Assembly: GCA_023402505.1 (NCBI GenBank)
Contig: JAEYGD010000373.1
Span: forward strand, 1-42,071
Direction of reading: 5' to 3'
Origin: Actinomycetes bacterium
GTDB taxonomy: Bacteria; Actinomycetota; Actinomycetes; Mycobacteriales; Micromonosporaceae
Length of the DNA stretch: 42,071 bases
Shown here: positions 30,110-36,678 of the stretch, piece by piece
Layout: the number at the start of each line of letters is the position of its first letter
Position numbering within the stretch: position 1 is the first letter of the stretch
Translations under genes and position numbers: made by a program
The notes under the pieces: generated by a model
What the model saw: only the letters and a program-made list of their open reading frames with translations
What the model was told of the DNA's origin: nothing
Databases searched by the model: none

Positions 30110-30939
30110 GCCGGCTGTGGCGGGCCAGCCCGCTGACGTACCTCGCCCTGGTGGTCGCCGCGTTCACCTCGATCTTCCCGATCTGGTGGATGTTCGTGGT
30201 GGCCAGCCGGTCCAGTGACGCGATGGGCCAGCTTCCGCCGCCGGTAACCCCGGGCGGGAACCTGGGCGCGAACATCTCCCGGCTCTTCGCCAACACCGAC
30301 GCGTACTTCCTGACCGGCCTGATCAACTCGGCAATCGTGTCGACCACGGTCACGGTGTCCGTGGTGCTCTTCTCCACGCTGGCCGGGTTCGCGTTCGCGA
30401 AGCTGCGGTTCCGGGGGCGCAACGCGCTGCTCGTGGTCATCATCGCGACGATGATGGTGCCCACGCAGCTCGGCGTCATCCCGCTGTACCTGCTGATGAC
30501 GAAGCTCAACTGGAACGACCGGCTGCCGGCCGTGATCGTCCCCGCCCTGGTCACCGGCTTCGGGGTGTTCATGATGCGCCAGTACGCCGCGCAGGCGGTC
30601 AGCACGGAGCTGATCGAGGCGGCCCGGATCGACGGCTGCAACACCGCCCGCGTCTACTGGAACGTGGTGCTGCCGGCGCTGCGGCCGGCCGCCGCGGTGC
30701 TCGGCCTGCTCACGTTCATGACCACGTGGAACGACTTCCTGTGGCCGTACGCTGTCCTCAACGACCCGGAGAACCCGACGGTGCAGCTGTCGCTGCGGGC
30801 CCTGTCCGACGGCTACTACCAGGACATGTCCCAGGTCTTCACCGGGACGGCCATCGCGACTCTCCCGCTGTTGCTGGTCTTCGTCCTCTTCGGTCGGCAG
30901 ATCATCGGCGGGATCATGGAAGGTGCGGTCAAAGCGTGA
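30106..30939 (+). CDS. Sugar ABC transporter permease, MalG type (CebG-like)
   Basis: 277 residues, six membrane segments. The EAA loop is EAARIDGCNTARVYWNVVLPALRP, and ATMMVPTQLGVIPLYLLM is typical of the CUT1 MalG family. ATG 30106 overlaps the CebF-like stop by ATGA, with GGGAGG upstream. The stop at 30937-30939 itself overlaps a GTG that opens the 62-bp duplicated linker. No ATP-binding subunit lies in the cluster, so a shared MsiK-type ATPase from elsewhere in the genome is expected, as for Streptomyces CebEFG. Confidence 0.92.
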   Translation: MSRLWRASPLTYLALVVAAFTSIFPIWWMFVVASRSSDAMGQLPPPVTPGGNLGANISRLFANTDAYFLTGLINSAIVSTTVTVSVVLFSTLAGFAFAKLRFRGRNALLVVIIATMMVPTQLGVIPLYLLMTKLNWNDRLPAVIVPALVTGFGVFMMRQYAAQAVSTELIEAARIDGCNTARVYWNVVLPALRPAAAVLGLLTFMTTWNDFLWPYAVLNDPENPTVQLSLRALSDGYYQDMSQVFTGTAIATLPLLLVFVLFGRQIIGGIMEGAVKA

Positions 30940-31054
30940 GCGCGAGGAGCGAGCCGGGGTTGCGAGCCCCGCAGTCGCGAACGAAGGAAGGCACCGCGTG
31001 AGCGCGAGGAGCGAGCCGGGGTTGCGAGCCCCGCAGTCGCGAACGAAGGAAGGC
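30934..31054 (+). repeat. 62-bp tandem duplication between permease and beta-glucosidase
   Basis: The 59-base segment from GCGTGAGCGCGAGGAGCGAG to AACGAAGGAAGGC occurs at 30934-30992 and 30996-31054 without a difference that I can see, joined by three bases. Each copy holds a GTGA start/stop overlap, a small GGGG...CCCC stem and a GAAGGAAGG ribosome site placed for the next GTG. I recall similar intergenic segments in other Micromonosporaceae. Confidence 0.9.
30936..31001 (+). CDS. Possible 21-aa linker peptide ORF inside first copy of the 62-bp duplication
   Basis: GTG 30936 overlaps the permease stop (GTGA). Twenty-one codons read VSARSEPGLRAPQSRTKEGT plus A, then TGA 30999-31001 overlaps the next GTG at 30998 (GTGA again). 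The peptide is basic and has no known family. The second repeat copy encodes nearly the same peptide in frame with the beta-glucosidase. It may simply be a by-product of the repeat, or serve to pass ribosomes from permease to glucosidase. Real translation is unproven. Confidence 0.25.
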   Translation: MSARSEPGLRAPQSRTKEGTA

Positions 31055-31057
31055 TCC

Positions 31058-32431
31058 GTGAGCGAGCTTCGATTTCCCGAGAACTTCCGCTGGGGCGCCG
31101 CCACCGCGGCGTACCAGATCGAGGGCGCGGCCCGCGAGGACGGTCGCGGCCCGTCGATCTGGGACACCTTCAGCCGTACGCCGGGCCGGGTGCACCAGGG
31201 CCACACCGGTGACGTCGCCTGCGACCACTACCACCGGTACGCGGACGACGTGGCGCTGATGGCGGAGCTGGGGCTGCGGACGTACCGGTTCTCGGTCGCC
31301 TGGCCCCGCGTCCAGCCGGACGGCACCGGCCCGGTCAACCCGCGCGGGCTGGACTTCTACGACCGCCTGGTGGACGCTCTGCTGGACCGGGGCATCGACC
31401 CGATCGTCACGCTCTACCACTGGGACCTGCCGCAGTCCCTGGAGGACCGGGGCGGCTGGACGGCGCGGGAGACGGCGGAGCACTTCGCCGGCTACGCCAC
31501 CGCCGTGCACACCCGGCTCGGCGACCGGGTGGACACCTGGACGACGCTGAACGAGCCGTGGTGCTCGGCCTACCTGGGCTACGGCAACGGGGTCCACGCC
31601 CCGGGCGTGCGGGACCCGGGTGCGGCCTTCACCGCCGTCCACCACCTGCTGCTCGGGCACGGTCTGGCGACCCGCGCGCTGCGGGCGGCCGGCGCGGGGA
31701 CCGTGGGCATCACGCTCAACCCGGCGGACGTGCGCCCGGCCGACCCGGACAGTGCCGCCGACGCCGCGGCGGTGCGCCTCGTCGACGGCCTCCAGAACCG
31801 GATCTTCCTGGATCCGCTGTTCCGGGCGGCGTACCCGGAGGACGTGCTGGAGCACGTGGCGCGCATCGTCGAGCCGGTGTTCGTCCGGGACGGCGACGAG
31901 AAGCTGATCGCCGCCCCGATCGACCTGCTCGGCGTGAACTACTACCAGCCCACGTACGTCGCCGGGCGGCCGGACGGCGCCGGCGGCGGTGGCGCGTTCC
32001 CCGGCACCGACGGGGCGGTGGAGTTCCTGCCGCCGGCCGGGCCGCTCACCGACATGGGCTGGATGATCGAGCCGGCCGGGCTCACCCGGCTGCTGGAGCG
32101 CCTCGCCACCGACTACCCGGGGGTGCCGCTGCTGATCACCGAGAACGGGGCGGCGTTCCCGGACAAGGTCGGGGCGGACCGGGCCGGGGAGGTGATCGAT
32201 TCCGACCGGATCGCGTACCTGGAAGGGCACCTGCGGGCCGCGCACGAGGCCATCGCCCGGGGGGTGGATCTGCGCGGCTATCTCGTATGGTCGTTGCTGG
32301 ACAACTTCGAGTGGGCCGAGGGCTACCGGAAGCGGTTCGGGATCGTCCACGTCGACTACCTGACCCAGCGGCGCACACCGAAGGCGAGCGCCCGCTGGTA
32401 CCAGGAGGTGATCTCCCGGAACGGGCTGTGA
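31058..32431 (+). CDS. Beta-glucosidase, glycoside hydrolase family 1 (BglC-like)
   Basis: 457 residues, full GH1 length. N-terminal FRWGAATAAYQIEGA; acid/base Glu166 in TLNEPW; nucleophile Glu362 in LLITENG; C-terminal LVWSLLDNFEWAEGYRKRFG (aglycone/glucose pocket). No signal peptide, so it splits the imported disaccharide inside the cell. GTG 31058 has GAAGGAAGG four bases upstream and fits the family start. The frame stays open backwards through the second repeat copy, so GTG 30998 would add a 20-residue basic leader. It lies in the operon of binding protein, permeases and LacI repressor. Confidence 0.95.
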   Translation: MSELRFPENFRWGAATAAYQIEGAAREDGRGPSIWDTFSRTPGRVHQGHTGDVACDHYHRYADDVALMAELGLRTYRFSVAWPRVQPDGTGPVNPRGLDFYDRLVDALLDRGIDPIVTLYHWDLPQSLEDRGGWTARETAEHFAGYATAVHTRLGDRVDTWTTLNEPWCSAYLGYGNGVHAPGVRDPGAAFTAVHHLLLGHGLATRALRAAGAGTVGITLNPADVRPADPDSAADAAAVRLVDGLQNRIFLDPLFRAAYPEDVLEHVARIVEPVFVRDGDEKLIAAPIDLLGVNYYQPTYVAGRPDGAGGGGAFPGTDGAVEFLPPAGPLTDMGWMIEPAGLTRLLERLATDYPGVPLLITENGAAFPDKVGADRAGEVIDSDRIAYLEGHLRAAHEAIARGVDLRGYLVWSLLDNFEWAEGYRKRFGIVHVDYLTQRRTPKASARWYQEVISRNGL

Positions 32432-32476
32432 CGAGCGGGGACGACGGCGACTGTGGCGAGCGGGGGACGACGGCGA
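32432..32476 (+). repeat. Short direct repeat before the LacI gene
   Basis: CGAGCGGGGACGACGGCGA at 32432-32450 recurs with one extra G at 32457-32476, ending on the first base of the LacI ATG. The second copy supplies the ribosome site. Confidence 0.7.
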
Positions 32477-33483
32477 TGACGGCGGCGCAGCGACCGACGC
32501 TCGAGGCGGTGGCCCGGCGGGCCGGTGTCTCCCGGGCCACCGTGTCGCGGGTGGTGAACGGCTCCACCACGGTCGCCGAGCCGATCCGCGAGGCCGTGCG
32601 CCGGGCGGTCGCCGAGCTGGGGTACGTCCCCAACCTGGCCGCCCGCAGCCTGGTCACCCAGCGGACCGACTCGATCGCGCTGGTGATGCCCGAGGCGGCG
32701 ACCCGGGTCTTCTCCGACGACCAGGTCTTCCCCGGCATCATCCGGGGCGCGGCGCAGGAACTGGAGGCGGCCGACAAGCAGCTCGTGCTGATGCTGGCCG
32801 GCTCGCCGGCCGGGCACGAGCGGGTGGAGCGGTACACCACCGGCCGGCACGTCGACGGGGTGCTGTTCGCCTCGCTGCACGGCGCCGACCCGCTGCCCGG
32901 CCGGCTCGCCCGGCTGGGCATCCCGGTGGTGTGCAGCGGCCGGCCGCTCGACGGCGCGGACGTGCCGTACGTCGACGTGGACCACCTCGGCGGGGTCTCC
33001 CGGGCGGTGCGGCACCTGCTCGACAGCGGCCGGCGACGGATCGCCACCATCGCCGGCCCGCAGGACATGGTCGCGGGCATCGAGCGGCTCGCCGGCTACC
33101 GGGACACGGTGACCGCCGCGGGGCTGCCGGAGCGGATCGCGTACGGGGATTTCACCCGGGAGTCCGGGGCGGCGGCGATGCGTCAGCTCCTCGCCGACCA
33201 GCCGGACCTGGACGCGGTCTTCGCCGCCTCCGACCTGATGGCGCACGCCGCCCTGCGTACGCTCCGCGAGGCGGGGCGGCGGGTGCCGGACGACGTCGCG
33301 GTGATCGGCTTCGACGACATCGAGACCGCCGCGTACACCGAGCCGCCGCTGACCACCGTCCGGCAGCCGATCCAGGAGATCGGCCGGCAGATGACCCGGC
33401 AACTGCTGCGGCTGGCGGCCGGTGAGCCGATCGAGCCGGCGGTGATCCTGCCCACGGAGCTGGTGCTCCGCGATTCCGCGTAG
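32476..33483 (+). CDS. LacI-family repressor of the beta-glucoside operon (CebR-like)
   Basis: 335 residues. HTH_LacI at the N-terminus: TLEAVARRAGVSRATVSRVV and a hinge helix YVPNLAARSL. The periplasmic-binding-like effector domain (about 60-335) contains HVDGVLFASLHG, VFAASDLMAHAALRTL and VAVIGFDDIE. It most likely binds the two GAGAGCGCTCTC palindromes at 27557-27615 and releases them on the imported sugar. Streptomyces CebR binds the related TGGGAGCGCTCCCA. ATG 32476 has GGGGGA upstream; a near-duplicate 20-bp segment precedes it (32432-32476). Confidence 0.92.
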   Translation: MTAAQRPTLEAVARRAGVSRATVSRVVNGSTTVAEPIREAVRRAVAELGYVPNLAARSLVTQRTDSIALVMPEAATRVFSDDQVFPGIIRGAAQELEAADKQLVLMLAGSPAGHERVERYTTGRHVDGVLFASLHGADPLPGRLARLGIPVVCSGRPLDGADVPYVDVDHLGGVSRAVRHLLDSGRRRIATIAGPQDMVAGIERLAGYRDTVTAAGLPERIAYGDFTRESGAAAMRQLLADQPDLDAVFAASDLMAHAALRTLREAGRRVPDDVAVIGFDDIETAAYTEPPLTTVRQPIQEIGRQMTRQLLRLAAGEPIEPAVILPTELVLRDSA

Positions 33484-33516
33484 CGAAATTGGGTCGAGCG
33501 TCCACGGGGGCGGGGC

Positions 33517-33522
33517 TAGCGT
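33517..33522 (+). promoter_or_regulatory. -10 box TAGCGT of leaderless RidA-like gene
   Basis: TAGCGT, six bases (CGGGCG), then GTG 33529; no ribosome site. Confidence 0.55.
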
Positions 33523-33528
33523 CGGGCG

Positions 33529-33927
33529 GTGCCCCATCTTCTCCACGTTCCCGCTCTCGCCGACGCCGAGTACGCCTACGTCGCCACCGTCGAGCCACCG
33601 GTCCGTCTCGTCCACACCGCCGGGGCCTGCCCGCTCGACGCCGACGGCCGGACCGTCGCACCCGGTGACCCCGTCGCCCAGGCCCGGCAGGTGATGGCCA
33701 ACCTGGAGACGGCCCTCGCGGCGGCCGGCGCCCGCCTCGGCGACGTCGTCAAGACCACCGTGTACGTGGCGTCGGCCCACCGGCCGGACCTGGTGGCCGT
33801 CTGGCAGGTCGTCCGGGACGCCTTCGGTGACCACGATCCGCCCAGCACCCTGCTCGGCGTGGCCGTCCTCGGCTACCCGGACCAGTTGGTCGAGGTCGAG
33901 GCGGTGGCCGCCGTGGCGGCGGCGTGA
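33529..33927 (+). CDS. RidA/YjgF/Rid-family protein (enamine/imine deaminase-like)
   Basis: 132 residues of the chorismate-mutase-like trimeric fold: VRLVHTAGACPLDADGRTV, QARQVMANLETALAAAGARL, VVKTTVYVAS, and STLLGVAVLGYPDQLVEVEA at the C-terminus. The catalytic Arg of true RidA (in the RxxxxxxxLP region) is not evident: the segment reads PPSTLLGV instead of the usual P(A/T)R, so it may belong to a Rid2-7 subgroup without enamine deaminase activity. GTG 33529 is six bases after TAGCGT, so it is probably leaderless. The stop overlaps the GNAT gene (GTGA). Confidence 0.85.
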   Translation: MPHLLHVPALADAEYAYVATVEPPVRLVHTAGACPLDADGRTVAPGDPVAQARQVMANLETALAAAGARLGDVVKTTVYVASAHRPDLVAVWQVVRDAFGDHDPPSTLLGVAVLGYPDQLVEVEAVAAVAAA

Positions 33928-34817
33928 GGATCCGCCCGGCCGTCCCGGACGACGCGCCCGCCGTCGTGGCGCTACGCAGCCGGGTCCTGCCGTTCCTGGT
34001 GCGGGGTGTGGCATCGACCCGGCAGATGATCGCCGAACCGCCACCGGGCGGGCACTGGACGGCGTTCGTCGCCGAGGTCGACGGTGCCGTCGTCGGCTGG
34101 GTGTCGGCGTTCCGCAACATCGGGTCGACCCGCCCGGTCGGTGAGGTCTCGCTCCTGCACGTCCACCCCGGACATCGGGGCGGCGGCATCGGCAGTGCGC
34201 TGCTGGACGCCGCCCTGGACCATCTCGCCCCACTCCGGCTGCCGCTGCTGCGCGGGCGGGCGCTGCCCGAGTCGCTGCCGTACGCGCGGCGGCGCGGCTT
34301 CACCCCGAGCCGGGAGGAACGCTTCTCGGCCCTGGACCTGGCGACCCTGCCACCGCTGCCGGCGCCGCCCACCGGCGCGCGGCTGGTCTCCCTGGCCGAG
34401 GTCGACCCGCACCGGGTGTACGAGGTGGAAGCCGCTGCCGGCGCCGACGAGCCGGGGGACGCCCCCTCCGACGCCCTCACGTACGAGAACTGGCGGGCGG
34501 ACACCTGGGACAACGTCGGTCTGGACCGGGCGGCCAGCACCGGCGCCGAGGTCGACGGCGTCCTGGCCGCGATCAGCCTGGTCAAACGGGACGGCGCGCG
34601 GATGTGGTCGGACTACACCGCAACGGTGCCGGAGCACCGGGGGCGCGGGCTGGCGGCGGCGGCGAAGCTGGCCGCCCTGCACCGGGCGGCGGCGGGCGGG
34701 GTGACCACCGCGTACACCGGCAACGACGAGGCGAACGCCCCGATGCTGGCGATCAACGAGCGCCTCGGCTACCGCCCGGTGGCGTCCCAGTGGAGTTGCC
34801 TGCGCGAGCTGGGCTGA
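33924..34817 (+). CDS. GNAT-family acetyltransferase with two tandem GNAT domains
   Basis: 297 residues. The first GNAT domain (about 1-140) has the acetyl-CoA loop in LLHVHPGHRGGGIGSALLDAAL. The second (about 150-297) has ATVPEHRGRGLAAAAKLAAL and a C-terminal NAPMLAINERLGYRPV, the classical GNAT end. Both pyrophosphate loops (R/Q-x-x-G-x-G/A) are intact. Substrate unknown. It starts at GTG overlapping the RidA stop, so the pair is coupled. Its last 65 bases overlap the end of a convergent small gene on the other strand. Confidence 0.88.
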   Translation: MRIRPAVPDDAPAVVALRSRVLPFLVRGVASTRQMIAEPPPGGHWTAFVAEVDGAVVGWVSAFRNIGSTRPVGEVSLLHVHPGHRGGGIGSALLDAALDHLAPLRLPLLRGRALPESLPYARRRGFTPSREERFSALDLATLPPLPAPPTGARLVSLAEVDPHRVYEVEAAAGADEPGDAPSDALTYENWRADTWDNVGLDRAASTGAEVDGVLAAISLVKRDGARMWSDYTATVPEHRGRGLAAAAKLAALHRAAAGGVTTAYTGNDEANAPMLAINERLGYRPVASQWSCLRELG

Positions 34818-35070
34818 CCGGCTGTCGGGCGCGGGCCCATCGGATGAAGCGTTCGGTGAGGTTGGCCGGTGGGGCGCAACCGTTCAGGGCGGCCAGGTTC
34901 TCGGCGGCCTCCGCCTGGAGAACAGCGAGGTAGATCAGCAGCGCGGTCCGGTTGCCCCGGTATTCGCCGAGGAGACGCAGCTTCGCCGGTGAGCAGGGCC
35001 AGGCGATGCCGCACGCGGTACAGCGCCAGGTCGGCCGGGAAGGGAGATGTTCCGCTCGTTGGCGGATCAC
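34753..35070 (-). CDS. Small zinc-ribbon-like protein (actinomycete accessory family)
   Basis: 105 residues from GTG 35070. Body: RPTWRCTACGIAWPCSPAKL then RLLGEYRGNRTALLIYLAVL and LTERFIRWARARQ. The C-x2-C plus PC form looks like half a zinc ribbon. I recall this family as common in Micromonospora integrative elements and sometimes mislabelled flavin reductase; no flavin motif is visible. The start overlaps the stop of 35067-35306 (GTGA). The family fold ends near residue 83; the last 22 residues are translated from DNA that also encodes the end of the GNAT protein, which suggests a lost stop codon and read-on. Confidence 0.6.
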   Translation of the reverse strand: MIRQRAEHLPSRPTWRCTACGIAWPCSPAKLRLLGEYRGNRTALLIYLAVLQAEAAENLAALNGCAPPANLTERFIRWARARQPVSPARAGNSTGTPPGGSRGAR

Positions 35071-35306
35071 AGGACACGCACCGGGTCGATCTCTGTCACC
35101 GCGTCGAGTCGTACGGCGGCGTACCGCTCCCGGACCGCGACCGACCAGTCCGGACGGATCTCCCGGCCCTTGAGCCGGACCCAGATCGCCCCGTCGATGA
35201 CCTGCCTGCTGATGACCTCGGTGATGGTCAGGGTCAGGGTGCCGGTGCCGAACTTGTAGGCATCCTCGGGCACCCGGATCGTCCGGCCGACAGCGATCGA
35301 CGTCAT
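35067..35306 (-). CDS. Small hypothetical protein, first of a coupled pair
   Basis: 79 residues, begins MTSIAVGRTIRVPEDAYKFG, then TLTLTITEVISRQVIDGAIW and VRLKGREIRPDWSVAVRERY, ending EIDPVRVL. It looks like a small all-beta protein. No function is known to me; similar short proteins occur beside the zinc-ribbon-like gene in other Micromonosporaceae (recalled, not checked). ATG 35306 is used; GTG 35312 is two codons earlier, and the ORF stays open to 35462 with a possible hydrophobic stretch. The stop overlaps the next start (GTGA). Confidence 0.55.
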   Translation of the reverse strand: MTSIAVGRTIRVPEDAYKFGTGTLTLTITEVISRQVIDGAIWVRLKGREIRPDWSVAVRERYAAVRLDAVTEIDPVRVL

Positions 35307-35476
35307 CGCCACCCGCCTTCGGTCGGGCCGGCCGCGAACCGGTCCGGGCACGGGGCCGGCAGCCCACACGAGCAGCGACGCCAGAGCGAGCGCCAGGTCC
35401 GCCGATGACGCGGGGCGAGCGGTACGGGTTTGCAGGTAGGACGTAGAGGCATAATCACACACTGAGTGGTCGCCCC

Positions 35477-35491
35477 TTGACGAATAGTCAA
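35477..35491. promoter_or_regulatory. Palindrome TTGAC-GAATA-GTCAA upstream of small HTH gene
   Basis: Perfect 5-bp half-sites with an AT-rich five-base spacer. TTGACG can also be read as a -35 element. It lies in the 232-bp gap between the divergent small genes and is a candidate site for the 65-residue HTH protein. Confidence 0.4.
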
Positions 35492-35538
35492 CGCCTCCGA
35501 TGGCAGGTTGCCTACCCCTGTTGTCGGAGGGTCCGCCC

Positions 35539-35736
35539 GTGCGAGTCGTGGCGTTGGCAGAGGTCGCTGAACTCCTCGGCGTCTCGCGTCAGCGCGCCGC
35601 GATCCTGGTTGACCGGCCGGACTTTCCCGCACCGATCGACACGCTGACCGTCGGCCGCATCTGGGACGCCGCCGAGGTGCGCGCGTACGCCGAGCGACGA
35701 GGCGGCCGGCTCGCCGACGAGGAAGCCTCGCAGTAG
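35539..35736 (+). CDS. Small HTH DNA-binding protein (AlpA/MerR-like), 65 aa
   Basis: 65 residues from GTG 35539, with GGAGGG seven bases upstream. The HTH is VVALAEVAELLGVSRQRAAI with a wing RPDFPAPIDTLTVGRIWDAAEV and a last helix RAYAERRG, typical of AlpA/excisionase-type proteins that read a helix-turn-helix plus wing. It is divergent from the two small genes 34753-35306 and separated from them by 232 bp with the palindrome TTGAC-GAATA-GTCAA (35477-35491), a candidate site of self-regulation. It ends nine bases from the EI24 gene stop. A small regulator of an accessory patch is the best reading. Confidence 0.7.
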   Translation: MRVVALAEVAELLGVSRQRAAILVDRPDFPAPIDTLTVGRIWDAAEVRAYAERRGGRLADEEASQ

Positions 35737-35745
35737 CGGGTTCCG

Positions 35746-36531
35746 TCAGAGCCCTTTCTCCGTCGGCTGGCCGAGGACCCGGCGGGACAGCAGTGCCGCA
35801 CCCGCGACAGCCGCCGGCATGAGCAGCACCGCGCCCAGCGGGATCAGGAAGCTCACGAAGACCGCCGTCCCGAAGCCCAACGCGGTCGGCCGGTCCGCCT
35901 TCAGCGCCGCCCGCCGGTCCGGCAGTCGCAGGCCGCGCCGGTAGAAGGGCGCGCCGACCAGTTCCACGGCGAGCAGCCAGCCGCCGACGGTCGCGCCGAG
36001 CACCGGCACCACTGTCTGGCCGAGCACCGGGATGAAGCCGGCGGCGAAGAGGGGTACGCCGAACAGGACCGACAGCCCCACCAGTCGCAGCGAGTCGGCG
36101 GCGCTGCGCCGCAGCGACGACCAGAACGGCACGTCGACGGCGTTCGGCGTGCCGCCGAGGCGGCCCTCGACCCGTTCGGAGATCTTCTCGTAGAACGGGT
36201 CCCCGATGACCAGCGTGACGGCGGTGAACGCGACGACGGCGAGCAGGCCGCCCAGCCCGAGCACGGCCAGGCCGGCGACCAGCCGGAGCAGGTTGCGCCA
36301 GGTGTCGGACCAGTCGTCGGCGAACGGCGTGACCAGCGCCGCCAGGTCGTCCACGAAGTACACGAGGGTGGCGAACGCGGCGACGAAGAGCGCTCCGGAG
36401 ATCAGCGCCGGCACCACGCCGAGCAGCATCAGGCCGGGGCTGCGCACGTAGAGGCCGATGCCGCGCAGGTAGAGGCCGACGCCGCCGGCGAAGCGACGGG
36501 CCGGTGTGGTCAGGTCCCGGGGTGCGTTCAC
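35746..36531 (-). CDS. EI24-domain (CysZ-like) integral membrane protein
   Basis: 261 residues, about five to six hydrophobic segments (MLLGVVPALISGALFVAAFA, LLRLVAGLAVLGLGGLLAVV, LVGLSVLFGVPLFAAGFIPV, VPVLGATVGGWLLAVELVGA, VFVSFLIPLGAVLLMPAAVA). GDPFYEKISERVEGRLG is the conserved EI24/CysZ loop. In E. coli CysZ takes part in sulfate uptake; the role in actinobacteria is unproven. GTG 36531 lies six bases after TAGGCT on the minus strand, so it is probably leaderless. It is divergent from the ABC exporter operon. Confidence 0.85.
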   Translation of the reverse strand: MNAPRDLTTPARRFAGGVGLYLRGIGLYVRSPGLMLLGVVPALISGALFVAAFATLVYFVDDLAALVTPFADDWSDTWRNLLRLVAGLAVLGLGGLLAVVAFTAVTLVIGDPFYEKISERVEGRLGGTPNAVDVPFWSSLRRSAADSLRLVGLSVLFGVPLFAAGFIPVLGQTVVPVLGATVGGWLLAVELVGAPFYRRGLRLPDRRAALKADRPTALGFGTAVFVSFLIPLGAVLLMPAAVAGAALLSRRVLGQPTEKGL

Positions 36532-36537
36532 GACCTG

Positions 36538-36543
36538 AGCCTA
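36538..36543 (-). promoter_or_regulatory. -10 box TAGGCT of leaderless EI24 gene
   Basis: TAGGCT, six bases (CAGGTC), then GTG 36531 on the minus strand. Confidence 0.6.
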
Positions 36544-36550
36544 GGGCCGG

Positions 36551-36568
36551 ATCAACCGGTTGGTTGAT
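36551..36568. promoter_or_regulatory. Operator-like palindrome ATCAACCGGTTGGTTGAT in the EI24/ABC divergent gap
   Basis: ATCAACC and GGTTGAT are perfect 7-base half-sites around GGTT, nested with CAACCGGTTG; a further GTCAACCGG half-site stands at 36576. The form resembles TetR-family operators. It lies just upstream of the EI24 -10 box and about 110 bp before the exporter ATPase. Confidence 0.5.
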
Positions 36569-36678
36569 TTCGGGGGTCAACCGGCGCCGTCCCCAAGATC
36601 ACCGCGCGGTCGATCCGCCGCCGCGTCCCGGCGGCGATCCTCGACTGGTACGCACGAGAAGCGGCGGAAGGCGGCGTG

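Noticed and set aside
34753..35070. Flavin reductase
   Set aside because: The label sometimes attached to such short proteins is not supported; no FMN-binding motif is visible, only a zinc-ribbon-like cysteine pattern.
35067..35462. 131-residue version of the small ORF with an N-terminal hydrophobic stretch
   Set aside because: The extra 52 residues look like translated intergenic DNA (Ala/Pro/Arg-rich), and a start at 35306 gives a compact protein directly.
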